This document shows positions 15,446 through 22,516 of a DNA stretch of 64,000 nucleotides, piece after piece. Source of the stretch: a virus; IMG/VR virus record IMGVR_UViG_3300010339_000002, positions 1-64,000 of that record, one strand, 5' to 3'. The notes under the pieces are model-generated. The model searched no databases. It had not been told where the DNA came from and saw only the letters and a list, made by a program, of their open reading frames with translations. The first letter of the stretch is position 1. Each line of letters begins with the position of its first letter. Position numbers and translations under genes: made by a program.

Positions 15446-15716
15446 TTGCTGCCTTCTTCGCCGATCTGTGCATCTTCGTCTGCAACTCGATGAATTCCGC
15501 TATGTCCCGCAGGCAATCCTGCTCGTAAACGGTCATGCTGAGCGGACGGAAGATGTACTTACGCCAGCGGCCGAACCACTCTACGTAGCCAAGGAGCAAA
15601 CTCTCATCGGTGTTCACGACCTCCCACACCTGCGTCTTGCCGGATTCGCTCATGCGCAGGAAACGGAAGACGATCCATTTTCCTTTCATTGTGTCTTTGT
15701 CTACGGAGGTCAACAT
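15438..15716 (-). CDS. Conserved phage protein (92 aa)
   Basis: The segment LLGYVEWFGRWRKYIFRP...YEQDCLRDIAEFIE matches a short protein I recall as widespread in phages and prophages. The function is unknown. Confidence 0.6.
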   Translation of the reverse strand: MLTSVDKDTMKGKWIVFRFLRMSESGKTQVWEVVNTDESLLLGYVEWFGRWRKYIFRPLSMTVYEQDCLRDIAEFIELQTKMHRSAKKAANE

Positions 15717-16159
15717 ACGGACTTTCCCTCTGGCGTCCAGAGCGGCAGGTAATCCACCACGCCTTCCGCACGTTCGGGATAAACAGGCACAGTCGCAATC
15801 GCCGTGCGGGGATGGCAGCCCATGCCGTCGTCATAGGTACCGTAAATCTCGTCGTTCTCGTCCTCGAAATCGCAGTGCTCGATCCTCGCCTTGGCGAGCA
15901 GGCGGTGGATGTGCTCCAGTTCGCGGCTGTCCCGGCAGGACTTGTAGATCGTGGTGATCTTCTCGTCCGCCAGCGCTTCTAGGCGCTTGAAGGTGCGGGG
16001 ATGCCTCTTGCTGCGCATGTCTTCGATCAAGCGGTGCATCTTCATGCGGCTAAGGGCGTGGCCGCCCTGCGCCGCCATGCGGCCGGGAACTTGGCGCACC
16101 GCGCCCAACGGTGTGTCCACCGTCTCGGCGATCACCACGTAGATGCGTTTTTCTTTCAT
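15710..16159 (-). CDS. Pth2-like peptidyl-tRNA hydrolase
   Basis: This 149-aa protein has the archaeal/eukaryal Pth2 layout: an opening strand (IYVVIAET), the PGRMAAQGGHA helix that corresponds to the GKxAAQCxHA signature, a central ITTIYKSCRDSRELEHIHRLLAKARI unit and a last strand TAIATVPVYP. Pth2 enzymes release peptides from peptidyl-tRNA. A second relative is at 58283. In a phage carrying about 21 tRNAs this suggests recycling of stalled peptidyl-tRNA. The assignment is by pattern only. Confidence 0.65.
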   Translation of the reverse strand: MKEKRIYVVIAETVDTPLGAVRQVPGRMAAQGGHALSRMKMHRLIEDMRSKRHPRTFKRLEALADEKITTIYKSCRDSRELEHIHRLLAKARIEHCDFEDENDEIYGTYDDGMGCHPRTAIATVPVYPERAEGVVDYLPLWTPEGKSVC

Positions 16160-16389
16160 TTCTTCTTTTCCTCGGGATACACGTTGACGAACAGGCAGGC
16201 GGGGTAATCCTTCGTGTGAACGTTGTCAAGGGCTGCGCCCTGTTTGCCGATCACAGCCACCGACATACCCGCTGTGAGGTCGTAGCGAATGGTGTTCCGC
16301 ACGGCGGTGGAAAGCTCACTGATCAATTCCAGAAGCTCTTCCGGCGTGCCGCTCAGGTAGAAACTGTTGCCGTTGTGCTCAAGCTTCAT
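16156..16389 (-). CDS. Hypothetical protein (77 aa)
   Basis: This small alpha/beta protein (a two-strand start, helix PEELLELISELSTAVRNTI, strands at the end) overlaps the Pth2-like gene by ATGA, so the two are probably co-translated. Confidence 0.55.
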   Translation of the reverse strand: MKLEHNGNSFYLSGTPEELLELISELSTAVRNTIRYDLTAGMSVAVIGKQGAALDNVHTKDYPACLFVNVYPEEKKK

Positions 16390-16520
16390 TTGATCCTCGT
16401 CTTCCCATAGTACTGAATCTTTCCCTCCCGGCGTGCCTGCTCAATCTTCCTCGAAGCATAAATCGTGAGAGCGATGGCAAGCACCATGGCGGTCACGATG
16501 ATTATATCATAAAACGTCAC
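16386..16520 (-). CDS. Single-helix membrane peptide (44 aa)
   Basis: A GTG start at 16520 follows GAGGAGAGG. One transmembrane helix (IIIVTAMVLAIALTIYA) is followed by a basic cytosolic tail. The stop overlaps the next ATG. It lies just downstream of the structured segment 16540-16680. Confidence 0.6.
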   Translation of the reverse strand: MTFYDIIIVTAMVLAIALTIYASRKIEQARREGKIQYYGKTRIK

Positions 16521-16539
16521 AAGCCTCTCCTCCCAATCA

Positions 16540-16680
16540 GGGGCGGAGCCGGAGTAAATTCGGCTAACCGGGCGGTCAGACCCTCCGGCTCCGCATGGTA
16601 CAGGGTTTTGAATCCGATGAGTTCTGCCGCGTTTCCGCGGGTTGGAGGGAACGTCACCGAGTCCTGTACCGAACCCAAGT
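16540..16680 (-). ncRNA. Strongly folded intergenic RNA candidate
   Basis: The 174-base gap between genes contains three inverted repeats. One is GCGGAGCCGGAG with a distant exact complement (12 bp). The second is GGTACAGG with CCTGTACC about 60 nt apart. Inside the latter is CCGCG-GAAA-CGCGG, a 5-bp stem with a GNRA loop. There is no U-tract, so it is not a simple terminator. It could be a riboswitch-like leader or a small RNA; the strand is assumed from the neighbouring genes. Confidence 0.5.
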
Positions 16681-16694
16681 CTCTTCGCTGCGGA

Positions 16695-17225
16695 CTACTT
16701 GATCCTCAGCGAATATTCAAAATCCAGCCACTCGTCGTGGTCGGCGTAAGCAGCCGGGGCGATCTGTTCGACGAAGATCACTTCCCGCGAGTTCACGATG
16801 ATGTAGCGGGTGCGCTTGCTCGTTTGCACGCCTTTATCGGTGTAGAGGCGGCGAGTATACGTGAATGGGTGGCCCTCCCATGTATCCTGCGAGCGGGTGT
16901 CAATGACCGCGCCGGGTCCGCCAGTAGTGTCGTCGTTTGCGTAGAAATCCGACGAGGTGTAGTCCGCCGCGATATCGTGATCCACGAAGCGAACGATTAC
17001 GATTTGTATCACGTCGTGGTCCATGGATGCGTAGGCGTAATTGCTGCTCTGGTTGTCTGTGCTGCGGCTCGTGTCGGTTATTATTGACCCGTTGAATGTC
17101 ACTGAGAAGTATTGATTCGAAACCGGGGTCGTCTGCTTCCCTGTGTTCGGCCCTGTTGGGTACTGGGCGCAAGCGAGGGTTGCAAGCAAAGCGAATGCGA
17201 TGAGAAAGAGTCCAAACTTTTTCAC
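16695..17225 (-). CDS. Exported protein (176 aa)
   Basis: A GTG start at 17225 follows AGGAAAAAT. A classical signal peptide (KKFGLFLIAFALLATLACA, cleaved before QYP) precedes a beta-rich domain of ~155 residues. The pattern FSVTFNG...VIQIVIVRFVD...YIIVNSREVIFVEQI resembles 18908-19444. It is the first of five exported proteins in a row. The role is unknown; being secreted by the host cell, it may alter the envelope or surroundings. Confidence 0.65.
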   Translation of the reverse strand: MKKFGLFLIAFALLATLACAQYPTGPNTGKQTTPVSNQYFSVTFNGSIITDTSRSTDNQSSNYAYASMDHDVIQIVIVRFVDHDIAADYTSSDFYANDDTTGGPGAVIDTRSQDTWEGHPFTYTRRLYTDKGVQTSKRTRYIIVNSREVIFVEQIAPAAYADHDEWLDFEYSLRIK

Positions 17226-17284
17226 GATTTTTCCTGTGCTCTGATTTTGAGGGGGCGGAGTGAGCAATCCCGCCCCGAATAGGG

Positions 17285-17782
17285 TTAAGACTGCGGGCAA
17301 CTCGGACGCGAGTCGTGCCAGCCGCCATGGATGAAAGCATAGGACTGGTCAGTCAAGTCGTTGAACATCTGCGTTGCGTCGGTGTACGAATACTGGGTAT
17401 AGAAGGTCTTCACAGACCCCTGTCCCCAACCGCCAAAATCCAGCGAAGCCGTGTATTGCTCGTTCGTGTTGCTGATGGAGAAATGATACCAGAAGTTCAT
17501 CTGCTGCCCGTTCTGCAACGAGAACGTATTCCCATCGGAGCGACCGTCCGCATTGAGCCGCTCGATGATGAATTTCGGGATATTCTGCTGAGCGCCGGGA
17601 AGGTCTTTCATCGTGTAGGTACCCGTGATGGTGACTTGAGCGATGAGAGCCGCGTTACTGATCGGTGCAACAACAGCACTACAGGGGGCGGGTCGCTGGC
17701 GCTGCTGTTGAACGGGAAACATTCCCGCACAACCCGTGAACGTCAGAATTGCTGCGACAACTAATGCGAAAAGCGCTTTCAT
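17285..17782 (-). CDS. Exported protein, probable lipoprotein (165 aa)
   Basis: The signal peptide MKALFALVVAAILTFTGCAG has a Cys after TG, close to a lipobox. A Gln-rich linker and a beta-rich domain follow. AAGGAAGG precedes the ATG at 17782. The longer frame to 17872 lacks a ribosome site. Confidence 0.65.
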   Translation of the reverse strand: MKALFALVVAAILTFTGCAGMFPVQQQRQRPAPCSAVVAPISNAALIAQVTITGTYTMKDLPGAQQNIPKFIIERLNADGRSDGNTFSLQNGQQMNFWYHFSISNTNEQYTASLDFGGWGQGSVKTFYTQYSYTDATQMFNDLTDQSYAFIHGGWHDSRPSCPQS

Positions 17783-17826
17783 AGAACCTTCCTTTTTGGT
17801 AGATTGGGGCCTAACTACAAAACCGT

Positions 17827-18309
17827 TTACCGCACCAACTGAGGCTGGATTTCCTTCATGATGCTGTCGCAAGCAGCAACAATCTGTTTCACGACGACAT
17901 TGAATTCCTGAACGTCCAGAATTCTCACAGTCGAATCGATGCGAATAGAAAGATCGTCGTCCGAATCAAGGCTGATCTTCACGCGATCATAGTCATGGCT
18001 CAAGCGCGCGAGCTTCTTGTAGAGTTCAAGGCTGTCGGGAAGCGTTGCCTTGGGGGTCAGGGTGACAAATGTGACCAATTGACTCCCGTAAGAATAGTCG
18101 TCGTCACCGACCGCCGTAATGACCTTGTACTTCCCGCCGAATGAATTGGGAACGAGAGCAACCCACACGGAAGGGTTTTTCGTTGCCACGAAGGAGTAAT
18201 TGCTGCGGGGAAGTATCGAGTTCATCTTTGCGATGCCCTCGGATTTCTGGGCAAAGACGCCCGTTGCCAACAGCAGAACCAAAGCCACTGCCAGTACTAT
18301 CTTCTTCAT
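17827..18309 (-). CDS. Exported YbjN-like protein (160 aa)
   Basis: The signal peptide ends VFA-QKS. The mature part follows the YbjN / type III chaperone-like pattern: strands, LPDSLELYKKLARLSHDYDRVKISLDSDDDLSIRID, then a helix VQEFNVVVKQIVAACDSIM. YbjN-like domains are adaptor folds without catalysis. The assignment is by pattern only. Confidence 0.55.
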   Translation of the reverse strand: MKKIVLAVALVLLLATGVFAQKSEGIAKMNSILPRSNYSFVATKNPSVWVALVPNSFGGKYKVITAVGDDDYSYGSQLVTFVTLTPKATLPDSLELYKKLARLSHDYDRVKISLDSDDDLSIRIDSTVRILDVQEFNVVVKQIVAACDSIMKEIQPQLVR

Positions 18310-18352
18310 AACACACTTCTTTCTCCCACAGTTAAAGTGAGTGGGTCACTTA

Positions 18353-18637
18353 TTACTGGGTAACCTCCCATGTTTCATCTTCGGTAACTGTATGTGTGCT
18401 AGTTGCTTCGCCACCGTCAGAATCCTTGGCTTCAAAATAATGCTCGCCAAGAGCGACAGTTGTAGTGCAGGTTGTCTTCGCTTCTGCTCGGCAGGCAAAG
18501 TCCTTGTCCACGTACAGGTTCAATGTGACGTTGGTTTGATTGTCCAACGTAATCTTGGCCGTCTGTTCTGCGACCACGACGACAGCCGCGAGCAGGAGAA
18601 CAACGAAGACCGCCAGTGATTTCGTTCCAAAGCGCAT
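18353..18637 (-). CDS. Exported small beta-sandwich protein (94 aa)
   Basis: A signal peptide (SLAVFVVLLLAAVVVVA) precedes a ~70-residue domain with two Cys (FACRAEAKTTC) in a beta pattern (ITLDNQTNVTLNLYVD...LGEHYFEAKD). AAGGTGG precedes the ATG. A TATACT-like box lies at 18656-18663 on the minus strand. Confidence 0.6.
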   Translation of the reverse strand: MRFGTKSLAVFVVLLLAAVVVVAEQTAKITLDNQTNVTLNLYVDKDFACRAEAKTTCTTTVALGEHYFEAKDSDGGEATSTHTVTEDETWEVTQ

Positions 18638-18684
18638 ATTCCACCTTGAATAGAAGTATACTCAAATCCTGCCAAAAAGCCACC

Positions 18685-18822
18685 CTACAAATAGTACTCC
18701 AACCACGACGGAAAAAATCTGTACACCCAACAATGCACGGGACCGATGAACCAGCCGCCTCGGACATCCCAAGTCCGGCTGATTCGCACTTTCTGGAAAC
18801 CCAAATCCCGCCAAGAAACCAT
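18685..18822 (-). CDS. Trp-rich microprotein (45 aa)
   Basis: The ATG at 18822 has AAAGGAAG at ideal spacing. The product is rich in Trp, Phe and Arg (DVRGGWFIGPVHCWVYRFFPSWLEYYL). A plus-strand frame (18746-18967) overlaps it with a weaker ribosome site. I prefer the minus-strand gene because it fits the operon direction. Confidence 0.45.
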   Translation of the reverse strand: MVSWRDLGFQKVRISRTWDVRGGWFIGPVHCWVYRFFPSWLEYYL

Positions 18823-18907
18823 ACGCTTCCTTTTGCTGGCGGCTCTCGTTTTAACGACCTTCGCTCTTACCTCGGGGAACGGTCAAGCCCGCGACCAGCC
18901 AAATCCA

Positions 18908-19444
18908 TTACTTGGAACGAACCGAGTCAAAGAATTCGTCCGCATCCGCTCGGGTTGCGTTCAATGACTTGTCAAATATGACTACGCCGATGAACCTGCG
19001 ATTTCCGGCGACTGACACCCGAAGGAATGAATCGTCGGCGTTGTCTACGCTTTCGCCCTCGCGTGAGAAGTACCCCGCCAATGTTCCGCTTGTCCGGCTG
19101 CCGGGAACCAAAGTCCCTTTCATGGCGCTGATTCCGCCGTCAACGCAAGAATCCAAGAAAGCAACAGTAGACTCGTTTACGTTGCTGTCGTAATCAAAGA
19201 CAGCAAGACCGAACCACGCATTGCCGTTTTTCGTCAAAGTGGAATACGTATAGCCTGTGTACGCAGATGCACCATCGGTGGTAGCCCCGTTGGTCACTTC
19301 CGCATTAATCTCGCTATCCGGCGTCGGATACACTGCGCTGAACGTCGGACCATTGAACGGCGTGGTCAGTAGAAAACTCTGGGTAGCCAGAACAGGCAAA
19401 GCCAGCAGCGCCAAGCCCAGAATGATTGCCGAAAACTTCCTCAT
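18908..19444 (-). CDS. Exported protein (178 aa)
   Basis: AAAGGAG precedes the ATG. The signal peptide ends LPVLA-TQS. The mature domain (FSAVYPTPDSEI...WFGLAVFDYDSNV..STVAFLDSCVDGGI...RRFIGVVIFDKSLN) has the spacing of a Mog1/PsbP-like alpha-beta fold and parallels 16695-17225. The function is unknown. Confidence 0.65.
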   Translation of the reverse strand: MRKFSAIILGLALLALPVLATQSFLLTTPFNGPTFSAVYPTPDSEINAEVTNGATTDGASAYTGYTYSTLTKNGNAWFGLAVFDYDSNVNESTVAFLDSCVDGGISAMKGTLVPGSRTSGTLAGYFSREGESVDNADDSFLRVSVAGNRRFIGVVIFDKSLNATRADADEFFDSVRSK

Positions 19445-19470
19445 GGTGAATCTCCTTTGGATTTCGATTG

Positions 19471-19722
19471 CTAAACGCCTTTCCGTTTTTTCGTAGGCCT
19501 CGGCTTATCGAGAGCCAGTTTGCATTCTAGCTGACAGAACTCCAAAAGCATGACCAGCCGGGGGTCCATCCATTCAAGGACTCCCATCCGGGTCGGAGGC
19601 TCGAAGCACTTTTTCCCGAAAACAGCATATGCCTCCTTAAAAGCCGCTCGGGCATAGCGCCGCTGCAACGGCACCAGCCGCTTTTGCAGGGCGTCCCATT
19701 TTCTCCAGCACTTGGGTCTCAT
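19471..19722 (-). CDS. Basic hypothetical protein (83 aa)
   Basis: A start at 19722 (GGAAGGCGT upstream, ATGA overlap) gives a very basic helical protein (KCWRKWDALQKRLVPLQRRYARAAFK) that ends in KPRPTKKRKGV. The upstream gene ends in a similar KPRPTKK motif, suggesting local duplication. Confidence 0.55.
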   Translation of the reverse strand: MRPKCWRKWDALQKRLVPLQRRYARAAFKEAYAVFGKKCFEPPTRMGVLEWMDPRLVMLLEFCQLECKLALDKPRPTKKRKGV

Positions 19723-19862
19723 ACGCCTTCCCAATCTTCCTGCTTTTTCGTGGGCCTCGGCTTGCGCTTCCCCCCTCTAGTGGAGGCGCTCATCCGCATG
19801 CTCCAATATACCACGAACAACCCGCCGCTCGCAAAGAAAATCCAAAAGACTGAGGCTGGCAT
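19719..19862 (-). CDS. Single-helix membrane peptide (47 aa)
   Basis: The peptide has one N-terminal hydrophobic helix (ASVFWIFFASGGLFVVYW) and a basic tail with KPRPTKK, also found at the end of the neighbouring gene. The start at 19862 lies just past the upstream stop. Confidence 0.55.
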   Translation of the reverse strand: MPASVFWIFFASGGLFVVYWSMRMSASTRGGKRKPRPTKKQEDWEGV

Positions 19863-19866
19863 CAGT

Positions 19867-20031
19867 TCACGATCTCCCTGCGTGCCTTGCGGCGTTCTCG
19901 CGGGCACGGACGACATATTCCTCATGGCGAGGCTCGCGGCGGGCCTTGCGCCGCTGGTGCGAATTGCCGGAAAAGCCGCTCGTTGGCTTTGCCGGGGTTT
20001 TGTAGACTGGCTTCTTATTCGTCAGGTGCAC
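19867..20031 (-). CDS. Basic microprotein (54 aa)
   Basis: A GTG at 20031 has GGAGG at 5-nt spacing. The product is Lys/Arg-rich (QRRKARREPRHEEYVVRAREN) and may bind nucleic acid. It overlaps the previous gene by 10 nt. Confidence 0.45.
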   Translation of the reverse strand: MHLTNKKPVYKTPAKPTSGFSGNSHQRRKARREPRHEEYVVRARENAARHAGRS

Positions 20032-20258
20032 CACTTCCTCCCCTTGAATTCCTTCGCATGCTGCCCGCAGTAAAGCTTCGCCGGGCCGTGCCCCGGCTTT
20101 CGGTGGCATTGGTGGCACATGCAGCTTCTTCCGCTTTCGTACACTTCCATGGCGCATCGCTCGGGCGTATACGCAGTCCCCTTAGGGTTGCCAGCCCACT
20201 CGTTGTAGCGCGTTTTCTGCGCCTGTTCCTTCGTCGTGGGCAAATAGCTAAAAATCAT
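20022..20258 (-). CDS. Zinc-knuckle protein (78 aa)
   Basis: A CMCHQCHRKPGHG...YCGQHA arrangement in the C-terminal half supplies two to three Cys and two His for zinc. The N-terminus is polar. The function is unknown. Confidence 0.6.
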   Translation of the reverse strand: MIFSYLPTTKEQAQKTRYNEWAGNPKGTAYTPERCAMEVYESGRSCMCHQCHRKPGHGPAKLYCGQHAKEFKGRKWCT

Positions 20259-20259
20259 C

Positions 20260-20454
20260 CTAGCTCCGTTTCCCGATTAACGCACGTTCTTCATATTCTT
20301 CCTGCACGTCCCGCTCCGAACGCTTCTCGTAAGCAGCGATTGCGTCGCGCAGTTGGCACAAGATTGCTTGATTTCTTAGCCGCAGCGCATCGTGCGGCAT
20401 TTGCAGGGCGAGTAAGTATCCCGATTTACAGGCTTCGTACAATCGCTTCGTCAC
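20260..20454 (-). CDS. Helical hypothetical protein (64 aa)
   Basis: A GTG at 20454 overlaps the upstream stop as GTGA, behind GAGGGA. The protein is helical and charged. The frame also allows a GTG at 20472. Confidence 0.5.
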   Translation of the reverse strand: MTKRLYEACKSGYLLALQMPHDALRLRNQAILCQLRDAIAAYEKRSERDVQEEYEERALIGKRS

Positions 20455-20852
20455 CTGTCCCTCGCTTTCCACCCGGCGATGAATCCGTCCGCCCGGCTCG
20501 TCAGCATCGTCACGGTATCGGGGTCCAGCGTCCCGTAGGAAATATACTTCACGCAGAATCCATAAGCCTTGTCGGGAAAAATCAGAATGCGATGCGGCTT
20601 GATCTTGAACTGCGCCATGAAGTACGCCACCAAGGCTTCGATAACGTTCAAGCTGGCGTCAGCGGCGATCACGTACCTATGCTGGGTATCATGCTTCGCG
20701 ATTAGCCCGCTCGCTGCGGCGTCAACATTCTTCTTTGGTGTGGAATGACCGTATAGAGGATTGCACTCCGCAAAATGACAGTAGCCCGGCTTAGCTTGAT
20801 GCTTGCACAGCTTGAGGTCAATGCCGTCTTGCTTGCCCCTCGATGTCGCCAC
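20451..20852 (-). CDS. Hypothetical protein (133 aa), distant relative of the 5541/5759 family
   Basis: The N-terminal 50 residues are Cys/His-containing (CKHQAKPGYCHFAEC). The C-terminal ~75 residues (HRYVIAADASLNVIEALVAYFMAQFKI...SRADGFIAGW) follow the strand-helix-strand pattern and end motif of 5541-5762 and 5759-5974. The start is a GTG behind GGAGGGAACAATCC, so this gene has a normal leader. Confidence 0.55.
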   Translation of the reverse strand: MATSRGKQDGIDLKLCKHQAKPGYCHFAECNPLYGHSTPKKNVDAAASGLIAKHDTQHRYVIAADASLNVIEALVAYFMAQFKIKPHRILIFPDKAYGFCVKYISYGTLDPDTVTMLTSRADGFIAGWKARDR

Positions 20853-20872
20853 GGATTGTTCCCTCCAACTAT

Positions 20873-20902
20873 AGTATACAGCGGCTTGGGGGTTTTTGGC
20901 TA
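20873..20902 (-). promoter_or_regulatory. Phage promoter of the TAG-CCAAAA / TATACT family
   Basis: TAGCCAAAAACCCCC begins at 20902, and TGTATACTA ends at 20873. It drives a leadered gene with a strong GGAGGG site. The stop of the upstream gene lies 3 nt before the TAG. Confidence 0.7.
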
Positions 20903-20904
20903 CC

Positions 20905-21234
20905 CTACAGGCCCCGCTTCAATGCTTCGCGCAGCCCCTTGGCGTGCTTGCAGGGGGTCTTAGTGAACCCCAGCAGGACGAGAGCACACCGGAACATGGA
21001 CCCGAGGCAGGTGCACAGGATGGCAGCCGTGCCGTTCCCCCAGCCCGCTTTCGTGTCCTTTATGACTTGAAGGTAGTAGCCCTCATTGGGATTGGTTTCG
21101 GACAAGGTAGCGAACATGCGGACGGAAGTACGGTCGGGCAATTGGTTCAGAACGGAGATGGGAACGCCGATTTCCTCGAACTCGCCGGGGCGAAGGTCGG
21201 GGAACCGCTCGGTAAAATACGATTTGAAAGGCAT
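20905..21234 (-). CDS. Hypothetical protein (109 aa)
   Basis: The C-terminal CTCLGSMFRC...CKHAKGLREALKRGL could bind zinc. The start at 21234 follows GGAGTCCC. It is preceded by a strong promoter (21253-21279). Confidence 0.6.
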   Translation of the reverse strand: MPFKSYFTERFPDLRPGEFEEIGVPISVLNQLPDRTSVRMFATLSETNPNEGYYLQVIKDTKAGWGNGTAAILCTCLGSMFRCALVLLGFTKTPCKHAKGLREALKRGL

Positions 21235-21252
21235 ATGGGACTCCTCGGAAGC

Positions 21253-21279
21253 AGTATAGCATACGGCGAGGAGTGTCAA
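21253..21279 (-). promoter_or_regulatory. Promoter TTGACA-15-TATACT with extended -10
   Basis: On the minus strand TTGACA (21279-21274) precedes TATGCTATACT (TG-n-TATACT). The 15-nt spacer is short, but both hexamers are near consensus. This promoter is unlike the TAGCCAAAATC family. Confidence 0.65.
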
Positions 21280-21283
21280 CAAC

Positions 21284-21314
21284 TATTTTGGGGAATTATC
21301 CCCTTAACTCCACA
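21284..21314 (-). repeat. 31-bp repeat, inverted copy left of the nuclease locus
   Basis: The minus strand reads GTGGAGTTAAGGGGATAATT and then CCCCAAAATAG, with a GGGG/CCCC palindromic core. Two related copies lie on the plus strand at about 22166-22195 and 22195-22226, so 21304-22127 is bounded by inverted repeats. Confidence 0.55.
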
Positions 21315-21564
21315 GATTTTTGGCGGGATTCTGGCGGGTCTTCAATTCGTCAACCAATGCTTTACCGAGTCTTTCCGCCTCGCTCCACTGCTTTCTCGTG
21401 AGGCCGGACTTCATCGCGGCACCAAGGGCGTCAAGCGCCCTGTTGAGGGCTTCCGTCGAAAGCGTCTTGATAGTGTCCGGCTGCCACGCTTGCTTAGGGT
21501 TTAGCTCCCCGGCGACCTTGAACAAGTCGCTCAGTATGTTATCGGACTGGTCTTCCCGGCTCAT
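21304..21564 (-). CDS. Helical hypothetical protein (86 aa)
   Basis: This charged helical protein starts at 21564 behind GAGGGG. It is the downstream partner of the nuclease-like gene and ends inside the left repeat. It could be a partner or antidote, but there is no direct evidence. Confidence 0.55.
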   Translation of the reverse strand: MSREDQSDNILSDLFKVAGELNPKQAWQPDTIKTLSTEALNRALDALGAAMKSGLTRKQWSEAERLGKALVDELKTRQNPAKNLWS

Positions 21565-21587
21565 CTTGCCCCTCAAATAGGGGGCAG

Positions 21588-22127
21588 CTAGTCCACATTT
21601 TCCGTCAATTCCGCATAGGTGATTCGCTTCCCCGCCACGGCGTCCACCAAGCTGTCCAGCGTCCTGTCGTCGCACCATTGCTTCCAATTGAGAGTATCGG
21701 TAAGCTGCGGGATTGGCGCATTCCCCGGAGCGAGCATCAGCATCACGGCGTCAACAGTATCATTGATGGTGTTTTCGTTGTCGATGTGCACCAAGATATC
21801 GATGTCCAGCGCCGCCTTGTATTTTGCGGTTTGCGCTTCGGCTTTGGCACGGTCGCTTCCCCCCACCTTCACTTCAATCCCCACCATTTTTGCTGTGAGC
21901 GGAGATGCCGCTATTAAGTCGCACCGTCCTACCTTGTTGTAATATGGCTGGTTGGAGCCGTCTTTCCTGAGCGGGGCGTCGCAACTGTTGCCCGCGACAG
22001 CGCCACGCCCAACTTCGCAGCGGACTTGAAATCCCGCCCGGCGCAAGGCGTACCAAAGCTCGCATACGACATCGGTTTCGGAGCGGTGGAAAGCGAAGGT
22101 ATGTAGTCCTAACATATCGTCCTCCAT
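21588..22127 (-). CDS. PD-(D/E)xK nuclease-like protein (about 179 aa)
   Basis: The pattern YYNKVGRCDLIAAS...MVGIEVKVGGSDR has the D...E-V-K signature of restriction-like nucleases, after a strand and helix (ETDVVCELWYALRRAGFQVRCEVG). The ATG at 22127 lies exactly 6 nt after TATACT, so it may be leaderless. An ATG at 22115 with GGAGG 5 nt upstream is the alternative. The gene pair is bounded by inverted repeats, which raises the chance that it is a mobile or swap-in cassette. Confidence 0.6.
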   Translation of the reverse strand: MEDDMLGLHTFAFHRSETDVVCELWYALRRAGFQVRCEVGRGAVAGNSCDAPLRKDGSNQPYYNKVGRCDLIAASPLTAKMVGIEVKVGGSDRAKAEAQTAKYKAALDIDILVHIDNENTINDTVDAVMLMLAPGNAPIPQLTDTLNWKQWCDDRTLDSLVDAVAGKRITYAELTENVD

Positions 22128-22133
22128 ACCCAT

Positions 22134-22162
22134 AGTATACAAGAGACGGAGGATTTTGGCTA
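22134..22162 (-). promoter_or_regulatory. Phage promoter of the TAG-CCAAAATC / TATACT family
   Basis: TAGCCAAAATCCTCC begins at 22162, and TTGTATACTATG ends the element. The TAG is not a gene stop here. Confidence 0.7.
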
Positions 22163-22165
22163 CTT

Positions 22166-22226
22166 GTGGAGTTAAAGGGATAGTTCCCCTATTTTGTGGA
22201 CTCAAGGGAATAAGTCCCAAAAATTG
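22166..22226 (+). repeat. Two tandem 30-bp repeats with palindromic cores
   Basis: GTGGAGTTAAAGGGATAGTT... and GTGGACTCAAGGGAATAAGT... follow each other on the plus strand. They match the inverted copy at 21284-21314. Each has a GGG/CCC core, as in operator or binding-site repeats. Confidence 0.55.
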
Positions 22227-22280
22227 AGTCGGGGAGTCGGTGCATAGTATGAGAGACTCTGCGGTTGTGACTCCCCGACA
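22227..22280. repeat. 11-bp inverted repeat (GTCGGGGAGTC)
   Basis: GTCGGGGAGTC and its exact complement enclose about 30 nt, forming a possible long hairpin in a gap without a gene. No U-tract follows on either strand. The interval 22128-22324 contains only this, the tandem repeats and the promoter. Confidence 0.45.
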
Positions 22281-22324
22281 AGAGGCTTGGGAAGAGAGGT
22301 TCTTAATACCTACTCCATCAGCCT

Positions 22325-22516
22325 CTATTTTGGGGTGGCTAGTTGCTTTTCGCTTGCAGCCAGCAATTCCTTTAGGACCCGCAGGCGTTCCTTTTCCGCT
22401 GCGGCTGCTTTCTTGGCATTGCGCTTGTCGCGTGCCCAAATCCCCCGCTGCTGGTGTTCAAATTGGGCGGTCGTAATTGTCAATCGTTCCCCGCTTTGCC
22501 TGAAAGACTTAATCAT
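22325..22516 (-). CDS. Helical basic protein (63 aa)
   Basis: This Lys/Ala-rich helix (RNAKKAAAAEKERLRVLKELLAASEKQ) is probably a coiled coil. It overlaps the next gene by 8 nt. Confidence 0.55.
   Translation of the reverse strand: MIKSFRQSGERLTITTAQFEHQQRGIWARDKRNAKKAAAAEKERLRVLKELLAASEKQLATPK

Noticed and set aside
16543-16597. 12-bp hairpin as a Rho-independent terminator
   Set aside because: No U-tract follows on either strand, and the loop is over 25 nt. I report it as structured RNA instead.
16600-16665. Hammerhead-type ribozyme
   Set aside because: The segment has a hairpin, GATGAG and GAAAC-like bits, but the conserved CUGAUGA core and the order of stems do not fit.
18746-18967. 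Plus-strand 73-aa frame with one hydrophobic helix
   Set aside because: Considered because it looks membrane-like, but it overlaps the exported gene 18908-19444 and a minus-strand microgene with a much better ribosome site. I kept the minus-strand gene at modest confidence.
22206-22270. tRNA gene suggested by the GTCGGGGAGTC inverted repeat
   Set aside because: The arms are 11 bp with no T-loop, anticodon arm or CCA; it is only a hairpin.
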